A stretch of DNA of 5,920 nucleotides from positions 1-5,920 of the forward strand of contig CAISZB010000349.1 in NCBI GenBank assembly GCA_903889845.1. Direction: 5' to 3'. This DNA is from an uncultured Verrucomicrobium sp. (GTDB taxonomy: Bacteria; Verrucomicrobiota; Verrucomicrobiia; Methylacidiphilales; GAS474). How positions within the stretch are numbered: the stretch's first letter is position 1; the number at the start of each line of letters is the position of its first letter. Positions 1-4,918 of the stretch are shown piece after piece. Under the pieces are notes generated by a model. It was given only the letters and a program-made list of their open reading frames with translations. It did not search any database and was not told the DNA's origin. Made by a program: the position numbers and the translations under genes.

Positions 1-90
1 ACGGGCTCCTCCTCCCGGCATCGGACCGGAAGAGCAGGGCTACATCCTTGACTCCAATACCTGCTTCCCCTCCAATGTCCCCAACGGGGT
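1..90. other. Left edge, no supported gene
   Basis: All six frames were considered and no recognisable protein was found. If the repeats just to the right are an IS21 right end, this stretch would be expected to hold the end of istB or its 3' untranslated region. The plus-strand frames end at a stop near 49-51 or run on through the repeats, and none resembles an IstB C-terminus that I know. A small inverted repeat (CCCC-AAC-GGGG, 79-89) abuts the IS-type repeats. It may be a weak hairpin. Confidence 0.35.
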
Positions 91-132
91 GTCACACTAT
101 TGGACCGCCACGTGTCTCAGTTTTGGACCGCC
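91..132 (+). mobile_element. Putative right end of an IS21-type element (two terminal repeats)
   Basis: Two 19-bp units lie at 91-109 and 114-132, both ending in TTGGACCGCC. Read on the minus strand they are GGCGGTCCAATAGTGTGAC and GGCGGTCCAAAACTGAGAC. They belong to the same repeat family as the two units at 5804-5850 (the second differs from the 5804 unit at two of 19 positions) and lie in the opposite orientation. IS21-family elements are known for multiple repeats at each end. This orientation fits the right end of an element transcribed left to right whose body is outside the window. The exact terminus is not visible. IS21 elements usually end in CA, and the CA at 138-139 is one candidate. 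The element's coding part is not in view, so the call rests only on the repeats. Confidence 0.55.
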
Positions 133-1500
133 CTACGCACCGCCAGGCATGGTATTTTTCTCCACATCTGTCAAAAGCTCGGAAAGACTTTTTTTGGAAG
201 ATTCTTTGGAGGGTTCCGGCTTGGGAGACTGAACGGCAACCGACATAGAGGCTCGCTCCATGTTCTTATGAGAAAAGGCGGCCTGGTAAGAACGAATGTC
301 TTCGGGGCTCATCCCGACCGACTCCCCCACGCTCTTCCAGGTCGAAGAGATGGTTTTTGCCATGCCGGAGATCAATGCCCTTCCTTCATCCCTGGCCAAG
401 TCGAAGGACGGAGCCAAGTCGATCAACTCATCGATTCCGGCATCCGGTCCGTTCGTGTGATCCAGTGGGGTCTTGAGGCCATGATGACGATCCGGCTGCG
501 GATTCACATCGAAGACAGGGGAAAGCATCCATTTGCCGCCTGCGACCATTAAGAAGCCATGATTCTTGAGATGGTCGTCCGAGTTCGAAACGAGCATACT
601 GAAAGCAATGCGGCGGAACAGTTCTGCGAGTTGTTCCTTTGGAGCCGCAGAGTAGGCGCGAAGAGACTCGGCCATGTCCACATAAGTACCGTCTTCTGCG
701 TTGTGGGCATCAAGGAATGTTTGCGCCGAAATATAGTGGGCTCGGTGTCCGGCAATGCGGTCGAATCGCTCGATAAGTGCGACAGGAAAATTCGCAACCG
801 AGATCACCCGAGCCGGCGGCGCGGAGATCCCGACATGCCCTGCGAGGGTGAGGGCCATGACCTCGGCCAACTCAATCGCCTGGTTTTGATCGCGCTCCGA
901 GGTGAACTTGGCAATATGGAGCTTTCCATCGTCACCTGCGACACACGCTTTCGGCCTGGCCCCGCCAAGCGAAGAGCCTGGGACGAGCAGCCGCTGAAGA
1001 TCTTCGTCTGAAATATCGTTCTTTTCGAAGCGCCGCGCCGCCGCTTGCAGTTGAGGCAGAGAAAAGATGGGGGGCACTATAGGGCGACCGTCACCATGGG
1101 GACGCAGAGGCGTTCCTTTTTCATCGAGAAAGCGAAGGGCTCCCATTCGAGTGGCATCATCAACACCGACAAGAAAGTCGAGGTCGGTCATCGGACGCCC
1201 CAGCTTCTTCGTGTCATGGGCAAGAATTTTTCTTCCCCAAGCATCGGGCGAGGTGTCGGCGATAACTCCGGGCAAAGATCGGGCATGCAAGCCGTCGGCA
1301 CCCGTTTTGGATGCGAAAAAGGGAGATGGAAGGAGCGGCAACGATGGAGAAAGGGCAAAGGAGGCGGGTGCCCCCAGCCATTCCTCATTGTAGCGGAACG
1401 AACTCGTCTCCTTGCCTCCACGCGCCTCAAAGAAAAGCATTCCAACCGGGCGGGCATCCTCTCCGATTGCGACGGTCAATTTTCTGGAAAAGCTGCTCAT
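133..1500 (-). CDS. hipA: HipA-family serine/threonine kinase toxin (system 1)
   Basis: This 455-residue protein reads as a full-length HipA toxin kinase. HipA proteins are cytoplasmic Ser/Thr kinases; E. coli HipA phosphorylates glutamyl-tRNA synthetase and causes growth arrest until its HipB partner neutralises it. Visible features are an N-terminal HipA domain with PDAWGR (residues 85-90), the glycine-rich loop SSLGGARPK (176-184, where Ser177 lines up with the autophosphorylated Ser150 of E. coli HipA), the nucleotide-binding lysine in HIAKF (Lys198), the catalytic loop SDDHLKN (307-313, Asp308 as base, Asn313) and the metal-binding Asp331 in SPVFD. All key residues are present, so it should be active. 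The last ~40 residues are a Ser/Lys-rich tail. The ATG overlaps the stop of its antitoxin (ATGA, 1497-1500), with only a weak Shine-Dalgarno, so translation is probably coupled. The substrate is unknown. The TAG stop abuts the IS21-type end, so the tail may have been altered by insertion. Confidence 0.93.
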   Translation of the reverse strand: MSSFSRKLTVAIGEDARPVGMLFFEARGGKETSSFRYNEEWLGAPASFALSPSLPLLPSPFFASKTGADGLHARSLPGVIADTSPDAWGRKILAHDTKKLGRPMTDLDFLVGVDDATRMGALRFLDEKGTPLRPHGDGRPIVPPIFSLPQLQAAARRFEKNDISDEDLQRLLVPGSSLGGARPKACVAGDDGKLHIAKFTSERDQNQAIELAEVMALTLAGHVGISAPPARVISVANFPVALIERFDRIAGHRAHYISAQTFLDAHNAEDGTYVDMAESLRAYSAAPKEQLAELFRRIAFSMLVSNSDDHLKNHGFLMVAGGKWMLSPVFDVNPQPDRHHGLKTPLDHTNGPDAGIDELIDLAPSFDLARDEGRALISGMAKTISSTWKSVGESVGMSPEDIRSYQAAFSHKNMERASMSVAVQSPKPEPSKESSKKSLSELLTDVEKNTMPGGA

Positions 1501-1835
1501 AAAGCCAACGGCTCAGTTTCCTTTTTGATTCGGATTCGCTTTGGGAGCCTCGATTCGTCGAGCATCAACCCGGTCGTATCGTCAGTGATGTCAATCAACT
1601 TGGCCAAGCGCCCCTGTTCCCCTAAAGCCAACAACACCATGGCCAGGATACCGATCGCGACCGTCGAATCGCCTGCTTCCAAACGTCGAACGGAATCGAC
1701 ACTCACCGATGCAGCCTCGGCCACATGGGCGATAGATAATCTCCGTTTCCGACGAGCAACATTAAGGTCTCCACCCAGCTTGATGAGATTTCTCTTGATA
1801 GAAGGGGGCATGGCTTGATGTGCGCTGCTTTTCAT
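1497..1835 (-). CDS. hipB: HipB-like Xre-family antitoxin/repressor (system 1)
   Basis: This is the predicted antitoxin and autorepressor of the downstream HipA. From the ATG at 1835 it has 112 residues. A helix-turn-helix domain spans about residues 20-72, with the likely recognition helix around SVDSVRRLEAG (45-55). It is followed by a C-terminal DDTTGLMLDESRLPKRIRI segment (85-103). A 'D..G..L....LPKR.R' tail is typical of HipB-like regulators that pair with this type of HipA. I prefer this start because relatives I recall begin with a similar MKSS-type leader. An ATG at 1811 (104 residues) and a TTG at 1871 are alternatives, and none has a good Shine-Dalgarno. The gene precedes hipA with a four-base overlap, the standard hipBA order. 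Palindromic sites just upstream suggest autoregulation. Confidence 0.88.
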   Translation of the reverse strand: MKSSAHQAMPPSIKRNLIKLGGDLNVARRKRRLSIAHVAEAASVSVDSVRRLEAGDSTVAIGILAMVLLALGEQGRLAKLIDITDDTTGLMLDESRLPKRIRIKKETEPLAL

Positions 1836-1840
1836 AAAGA

Positions 1841-1883
1841 ATGATATATCATATTTAAAATTAGAAAGCAAATGATGTATCAG
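1841..1883 (-). promoter_or_regulatory. Putative hipBA-1 operator pair and promoter region
   Basis: The perfect 12-bp palindrome ATGATATATCAT (1841-1852) lies six bases upstream of the hipB start. A near copy, ATGATGTATCAG (1872-1883), lies 31 bp further upstream measured centre to centre, which is about three helical turns. HipB proteins bind paired palindromic operators near their own promoters, so these are good operator candidates. A minus-strand TATGAT at 1853-1848 could be the -10 element and overlaps the palindrome. I see no convincing -35. If this promoter is right, the TTG at 1871 lies upstream of the transcript and cannot be the start. Confidence 0.5.
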
Positions 1884-1980
1884 CAGATGTCGTAAAGAAA
1901 GCGCTCGCGTCCAAGCATTAGATAGACCAGAGGTAAGGCAGAGGTAAGGAAAAAAACACCCAAATATGATTGTTGCTAGT
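1884..1980. other. AT-rich intergenic stretch with a tandem repeat
   Basis: There is no supported gene here. The stretch contains a perfect 11-bp tandem duplication of CAGAGGTAAGG (1928-1938 and 1939-1949) followed by a run of A, and at its right edge the palindrome TAGTTAACTA (1977-1986). Together with the methylase remnant it separates hipBA-1 from the methylase. Confidence 0.5.
1928..1949 (+). repeat. 11-bp perfect tandem repeat
   Basis: The unit CAGAGGTAAGG occurs twice with no gap. With only two copies it may be a slippage product or a pair of binding sites. Nothing else in the window carries the same unit. Confidence 0.6.
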
Positions 1981-2045
1981 TAACTACTTATGTATTGGAG
2001 AGAAACGTCTTCGAGTATCTTGGTGAAGGAGTGAGGAGGTAAAAA
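1981..2045 (-). pseudogene. Remnant duplicate of the methylase N-terminus
   Basis: The minus strand between an in-frame TAA TAG-type stop pair (2046-2051) and a TAA (1981-1983) encodes a short peptide containing PPHSFTKILEDVSLQY. This matches PPRPFTKVLEDISNGY at residues 11-26 of the intact methylase to the right, with 10 of 16 residues identical. The DNA agrees too: 2009-2040 matches 2784-2815 at 26 of 32 positions. There is no start codon, the frame is closed on both sides, and only about 16 codons are related, so this is a decayed fragment. It lies in the same orientation, downstream of the intact gene, as expected after a head-to-tail duplication followed by deletion, or after recombination with a second methylase gene. 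Confidence 0.75.
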
Positions 2046-2055
2046 TTACTAATTC

Positions 2056-2157
2056 TTACCGGACACTGCCGAAATCAATCCCTTTGGTTCGATGCGGCCA
2101 TAGACTTTTCACTCTAGTGCGGAGCCTATCCGCTTCTTCGCTGGATACATGCGGCAC
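2056..2157 (-). other. Short open stretch after the methylase, doubtful
   Basis: A GTG-started frame of 33 codons contains VSSEEADRLRTRVKSLWPH and ends at TAA (2056-2058). It is in the same reading frame as the methylase and is separated from it by TAG-CCA-TGA-ACC. It may be a decayed extension of the methylase frame, a tiny gene, or chance. There is no clear Shine-Dalgarno and I recognise no family. Confidence 0.2.
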
Positions 2158-2166
2158 GGTTCATGG

Positions 2167-2844
2167 CTAGGGCGCTTCGACGCCGCGGCGCGATTCCGAT
2201 CCGAACGGCAACCGGGACTCTTGTATCCGGAAGGCGAGGTTCTTCCAGTACCCCCAGACCTCCATCGAAAGCGAATTGCCATGAATGACCTCGGTGGGGA
2301 TGTGCCAGAGCGTGGTATTGATGAAGCACATGTCGCAGGCGATCTGGGAAACGTCGGTCGCGGTCACACGGAGGTGGGTGGGATGCCCGCACGCCTCGGC
2401 TGAGGCGAGGATCATGCCGCCCGATCCACAGGCGGGATCGGCCAGCGTGGTGATCTTTGTGGTCGGGATCGGCTTTGGGAAGATCATCCGGGCCATCATC
2501 TTGGACACACTCATCGGCGTATAGAATTCCCCGGCCTGGCGGCTGCCGCCGAATTCCATATAGGCTGGCCCGAGAAAATCGCAGAAGGGCTCCCGCTCCA
2601 TCTGCAAGACTAGCGCGGCGAGGGCCTCACTGAACTTGGCGAGATCGGTGCCGGTCCAGCGGCGTTCCTTGATCTCGGCCTTGTATTCCTCCTCCCGCGT
2701 CCCGGCGGCCAAGGCGCACGCGGCGAGACGGCAAAAGGAGCGGAAGACGTCCCGGGCATGGTGACGGTATCCGTTGGAAATATCTTCAAGTACCTTGGTG
2801 AAGGGGCGAGGCGGGACAGGTATCTGGTTGGAATGGGCGGTCAT
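2167..2844 (-). CDS. Small N-6 adenine DNA methylase-like protein
   Basis: This is a 225-residue protein (from the ATG at 2844) resembling the catalytic core of HsdM-type adenine methylases. FYTP (107-110) matches the motif X region, LADPACGSGGM (134-144) is the SAM-binding motif I, TATD (161-164) carries the motif II acidic residue, and HGNSL (188-192) resembles the segment that precedes the catalytic motif in such enzymes. No NPPY/F-type motif follows: the protein runs WGYWKNLAFRIQESRLPF and ends. Small plasmid-borne relatives with an HGNSL-W ending exist as far as I recall, so this may be a natural subfamily, perhaps SAM-binding without base methylation. A GTG at 2889 would add 15 residues, but those read unlike a protein; conserved sequence begins at PPRPF. 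No Shine-Dalgarno is evident. No HsdS or HsdR lies nearby. A decayed partial copy lies just downstream. Confidence 0.8.
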   Translation of the reverse strand: MTAHSNQIPVPPRPFTKVLEDISNGYRHHARDVFRSFCRLAACALAAGTREEEYKAEIKERRWTGTDLAKFSEALAALVLQMEREPFCDFLGPAYMEFGGSRQAGEFYTPMSVSKMMARMIFPKPIPTTKITTLADPACGSGGMILASAEACGHPTHLRVTATDVSQIACDMCFINTTLWHIPTEVIHGNSLSMEVWGYWKNLAFRIQESRLPFGSESRRGVEAP

Positions 2845-2914
2845 GCCCGAAGAGATAGTCCGGCACCAACTCCTCGCCCTGGTCGTCACGCTTCACCACC
2901 GGATTTGATCTCAT
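2786..2914 (-). CDS. Overlapping 42-codon ORF of unknown function
   Basis: From the ATG at 2914, a frame of 42 codons overlaps the methylase start in another frame and ends at TGA (2786-2788). Its first half (VVKRDDQGEELVPDYLFG) looks more protein-like than the methylase-frame reading of the same bases. It could be a small leader gene whose translation is coupled to the methylase, or the start of a gene broken by a junction here. There is no Shine-Dalgarno ahead of the ATG. It begins next to the divergent hipB-2 promoter. I recognise no family. Confidence 0.3.
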   Translation of the reverse strand: MRSNPVVKRDDQGEELVPDYLFGHDRPFQPDTCPASPLHQGT

Positions 2915-2967
2915 ATTAGAAACAACTAATTGACATTTATTTAGTAAGTTCTAGTTTATAGGGTAAT
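2915..2967 (+). promoter_or_regulatory. Putative hipBA-2 promoter/operator, divergent region
   Basis: This AT-rich island lies between GC-rich genes. A consensus -35 TTGACA lies at 2930-2935. Candidate -10 elements are TAGTTT (2952-2957, 16-bp spacer) or TTTATA (2955-2960, 19-bp spacer), both imperfect. Inverted half-sites surround the -35: ATTAG-AAACAA-CTAAT (2915-2930) and ACTAA-N11-TTAGT (2925-2945), with a related CTAG at 2951-2954. This layout suits autorepression by the HipB encoded immediately downstream. The minus-strand methylase unit may start from the same region. A weak ribosome binding site (AGGG) precedes the hipB ATG. Confidence 0.5.
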
Positions 2968-3261
2968 ATGGTGTCACTTTACACCGAGAAGCGGGTCGCC
3001 GAGATCGTCGCCCATAACGTCCGTCAATTGCGCCTCCAGGCCAACGTCTCCCAGCGGACGCTCAGCGAGCGGTCGGGGGTGGCTCTGTCGACACTGCGCC
3101 ATTTCGAGCGGTCGGGGCAGGTTTCCCTCTTCAATCTGGCCCTGATCGCAACGGCCCTTGGGCGCACTGACGACCTGGTGACCCTGTTCAAGCCGAAGGA
3201 GGCAACCTCAATCGACGAATTAACGGCCCGGGCCAAGCCCCGGAAGAGGGCACGGTTATGA
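2968..3261 (+). CDS. hipB: HipB-like Xre-family antitoxin/repressor (system 2)
   Basis: This 97-residue helix-turn-helix protein is the predicted antitoxin and autorepressor of the following HipA. The Xre domain runs from about residue 15 (AHNVRQLRLQANVSQRTLSE) through SGVALSTLRHFERSG (36-50, recognition helix) to about residue 66. The C-terminus is basic (KPRKRARL), which may add DNA contacts. It shares only the general fold with the first HipB of the window and lacks that protein's LPKRIRI tail, so the two modules are not recent duplicates. Its TGA overlaps the hipA ATG (ATGA, 3258-3261). An AT-rich operator-like promoter lies immediately upstream. Confidence 0.88.
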   Translation: MVSLYTEKRVAEIVAHNVRQLRLQANVSQRTLSERSGVALSTLRHFERSGQVSLFNLALIATALGRTDDLVTLFKPKEATSIDELTARAKPRKRARL

Positions 3262-4493
3262 GAGTCGAGGTCGATATCTGGGGAACTCCCCTGGGGACTC
3301 TCAGCGACGATACACCGAGCGGCGTTGCCGCCTTCGAGTATGCGCCGGGGTACTCCGGCCCCTCACCGTCGCCGTTTACTTTGCCCAGGCAGGCAGGACT
3401 GATTTTCCCGACATTCCCACTCCATGGGCTTCATGGGGCGTTCTACGATTCCCTTCCCGACGCATTCGGTTTGGCGGCGATGGATCGGGCGTTTCAGAAG
3501 CGAGGACTGAACCCGGAGCAGGTGACCTCCCTGGAGAGACTCTGCTACCTGGGATCGCGGGCCTTCGGCGCACTGTCGTATCGTCCGGATCTGGGTTCTG
3601 GAAATCATGACGTGCTTGTCGCGCTCCAAGAGGTGGCTTTGGCGAAGGAGGTGAAGGAGACGCAAGAAGGCCGGTACGAGGAGGTCTTCCCCGCCTTCCT
3701 TAAGGCAGCTTCCTCTCCCGGTGGGGCGCGACCGAAGCTGACGATTGGAATCCATCGCTGCGACCCGGCCCAGGTCGTCATTGGGGACTGGGCTTCGCTT
3801 GCCGAGTACGATCCGTGGATTCTCAAGGTCGATGTCAATCCGGAGCGGGCCTACGGGCGGATCGAGCACGCTTTTGCGCTCATGGCCAGGAAGGCCGGAC
3901 TGCGCACGGTCGAGACGCGGATTCTGGATGATGCGCACGACGGTGTCGCCCGGTCGCACTTCGCGATCAAGCGATTTGATCGGGAGGACGGGAAACGTAT
4001 CCACATGCACAGCCTCGCCGCCCTTCTGGAGCGGGATTTTAACCGGAACGAGACCACCTACGAAGAGTTGCTCATCGCGGCGAAGCGGCTGACGGGGGAC
4101 ATTGCCGCCGCCGAGGAGTTTCTCCGGCGGGCGATTTTTAACTACGCGGCGGGAAACTGCGACGATCATGCCAAGAATCACGCTTTCCTTCTTCGAGAAA
4201 GAGGTGGATGGGAGCCGAGTCCGGTCTACGATCTCACCCCCAGCCGTGGCGAGGGGCATCGGAATATCCACGCCATGATAATCGGCGTCGGATTCGATGG
4301 GCCGACGGAACGGAACTGGTGCCGCCTTGGCGAGACGGTCGGTATACCCGCCGAGAAGACGCGGCAGATGATCCGGGCGGTTTACGATGCTGTCTTGGAG
4401 TGGCCGACGATTGCTGCTGACTGTGGGATTTCCTCTCAGCGTGCCATGGAGGCACTCGATGTCGAAGGCGTGAAGGCCCTCTTGCCGCCATAA
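3258..4493 (+). CDS. hipA: HipA-family serine/threonine kinase toxin (system 2)
   Basis: This 411-residue protein is a complete HipA-family kinase toxin. The N-terminal HipA domain starts with a short beta-strand segment (VDIWGTPLGTL, 5-15) and contains LPDAFG (66-71). The glycine-rich loop is SSPGGARPK (152-160; Ser153 aligns with the autophosphorylated serine of E. coli HipA). The nucleotide-binding lysine is Lys190 in WILK, the catalytic loop is CDDHAKN (301-307, Asp302 and Asn307), and the metal-binding aspartate is Asp325 in SPVYD. All expected active-site residues are present. A purine-rich GGAAGAGGG lies about seven bases before the ATG, and the four-base overlap with hipB suggests coupled translation. 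It differs clearly from the other HipA here in length, N-domain and tail, so its target may differ. The target is not known. Confidence 0.93.
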   Translation: MRVEVDIWGTPLGTLSDDTPSGVAAFEYAPGYSGPSPSPFTLPRQAGLIFPTFPLHGLHGAFYDSLPDAFGLAAMDRAFQKRGLNPEQVTSLERLCYLGSRAFGALSYRPDLGSGNHDVLVALQEVALAKEVKETQEGRYEEVFPAFLKAASSPGGARPKLTIGIHRCDPAQVVIGDWASLAEYDPWILKVDVNPERAYGRIEHAFALMARKAGLRTVETRILDDAHDGVARSHFAIKRFDREDGKRIHMHSLAALLERDFNRNETTYEELLIAAKRLTGDIAAAEEFLRRAIFNYAAGNCDDHAKNHAFLLRERGGWEPSPVYDLTPSRGEGHRNIHAMIIGVGFDGPTERNWCRLGETVGIPAEKTRQMIRAVYDAVLEWPTIAADCGISSQRAMEALDVEGVKALLPP

Positions 4494-4543
4494 GGAAATG
4501 CAATCAGGCAGGGTTTATCGGGGTGATAGATGGATGCCGCTCC

Positions 4544-4577
4544 GGGGCGGACGCGACTTTGCCGTCGAATCCGCCCC
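4544..4577. terminator. GC-rich hairpin between converging genes
   Basis: The perfect 8-bp arms GGGGCGGA (4544-4551) and TCCGCCCC (4570-4577) enclose a second 4-bp stem CGAC/GTCG (4554-4557 and 4564-4567) with a six-base loop. The hairpin sits 50 bases after hipA-2 and 12 bases after the small minus-strand gene. This position suits a bidirectional terminator. Neither side has a clear U-tract, so intrinsic termination would be weak or factor-assisted. Confidence 0.4.
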
Positions 4578-4589
4578 TTGCCGCATTCT

Positions 4590-4775
4590 TTAGAGCCAGC
4601 GATTTTCGACGGAAACGACTTCTCCGAACATATTGACTTCCACATGTTTGGTGGGCCCGCAGAGGGAGTCGTATTCCCGGACCGTCCGCCCTGTCATCCA
4701 CGAAGTCCGCTCCCGGTCGGGCTTATCGGCGAGAGGTCCTTCATACCGGCTATAATCATTGCTGTTGCTGTTCAT
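4590..4775 (-). CDS. Small hypothetical protein, 61 residues
   Basis: The ATG at 4775 is preceded on the minus strand by AAAGGAACAAA, the best-placed ribosome binding site in the window. The 61-residue product is polar and charged (MNSNSNDYSRYEGPLADKP at the start, HVEVNMFGEVVSVENRWL at the end). It has one cysteine (Cys39) and no membrane segment or signal peptide. The C-terminal third alternates hydrophobic and polar residues and could form a beta-hairpin. It lies 143 bases downstream of the tyrosine recombinase on the same strand, so the two may be co-transcribed. A recombination directionality factor or a small DNA-binding accessory protein would be possible by position, but I recognise no family and see no helix-turn-helix. 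The same frame stays open upstream of the ATG, but there it is only the shadow of the recombinase. Confidence 0.65.
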   Translation of the reverse strand: MNSNSNDYSRYEGPLADKPDRERTSWMTGRTVREYDSLCGPTKHVEVNMFGEVVSVENRWL

Positions 4776-4807
4776 TTTGTTCCTTTGGTTTGGTTTTGGG
4801 TCTTGGT

Positions 4808-4826
4808 TCTTCCTCCCAGAGGAAGA
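4808..4826. terminator. Perfect short hairpin between recombinase and small gene
   Basis: TCTTCCTC (4808-4815) and GAGGAAGA (4819-4826) are perfect 8-bp complements with a three-base loop. On the minus-strand transcript the hairpin forms after the recombinase stop and about 30 bases before the small gene. It has no U-tract, so it could be a weak terminator, an mRNA processing or stability element, or a stem sequestering the Shine-Dalgarno-like GAGGA. Confidence 0.35.
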
Positions 4827-4918
4827 TCGTTCGACTGTGAAAGAAAGATAATCGTGGGGGTCGGGATTCCAGGTGGAGGCCGACCGGCTTCTTGTTGGAG
4901 GGAGTTGGGATGCCGCGC

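Noticed and set aside
48..552. Plus-strand open frames at the left edge
   Set aside because: They cross the IS-type repeats and run antisense to the hipA-1 C-terminus, and do not resemble IstB.
1045..1818. Long plus-strand open frame (257 codons)
   Set aside because: It lies antisense to hipA-1 and hipB-1, which have clear family motifs. Its own translation is low-complexity and shows no domain.
133..1835. Tripartite HipBST system
   Set aside because: HipA-1 and HipA-2 both carry the N-terminal domain fused to the kinase, and there is no separate HipS gene in either operon.
3363..4271. Long minus-strand open frame (302 codons)
   Set aside because: It is antisense to hipA-2 with its intact kinase motifs. 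The product is Arg/Pro/Leu-rich, as expected for a shadow of a GC-rich gene.
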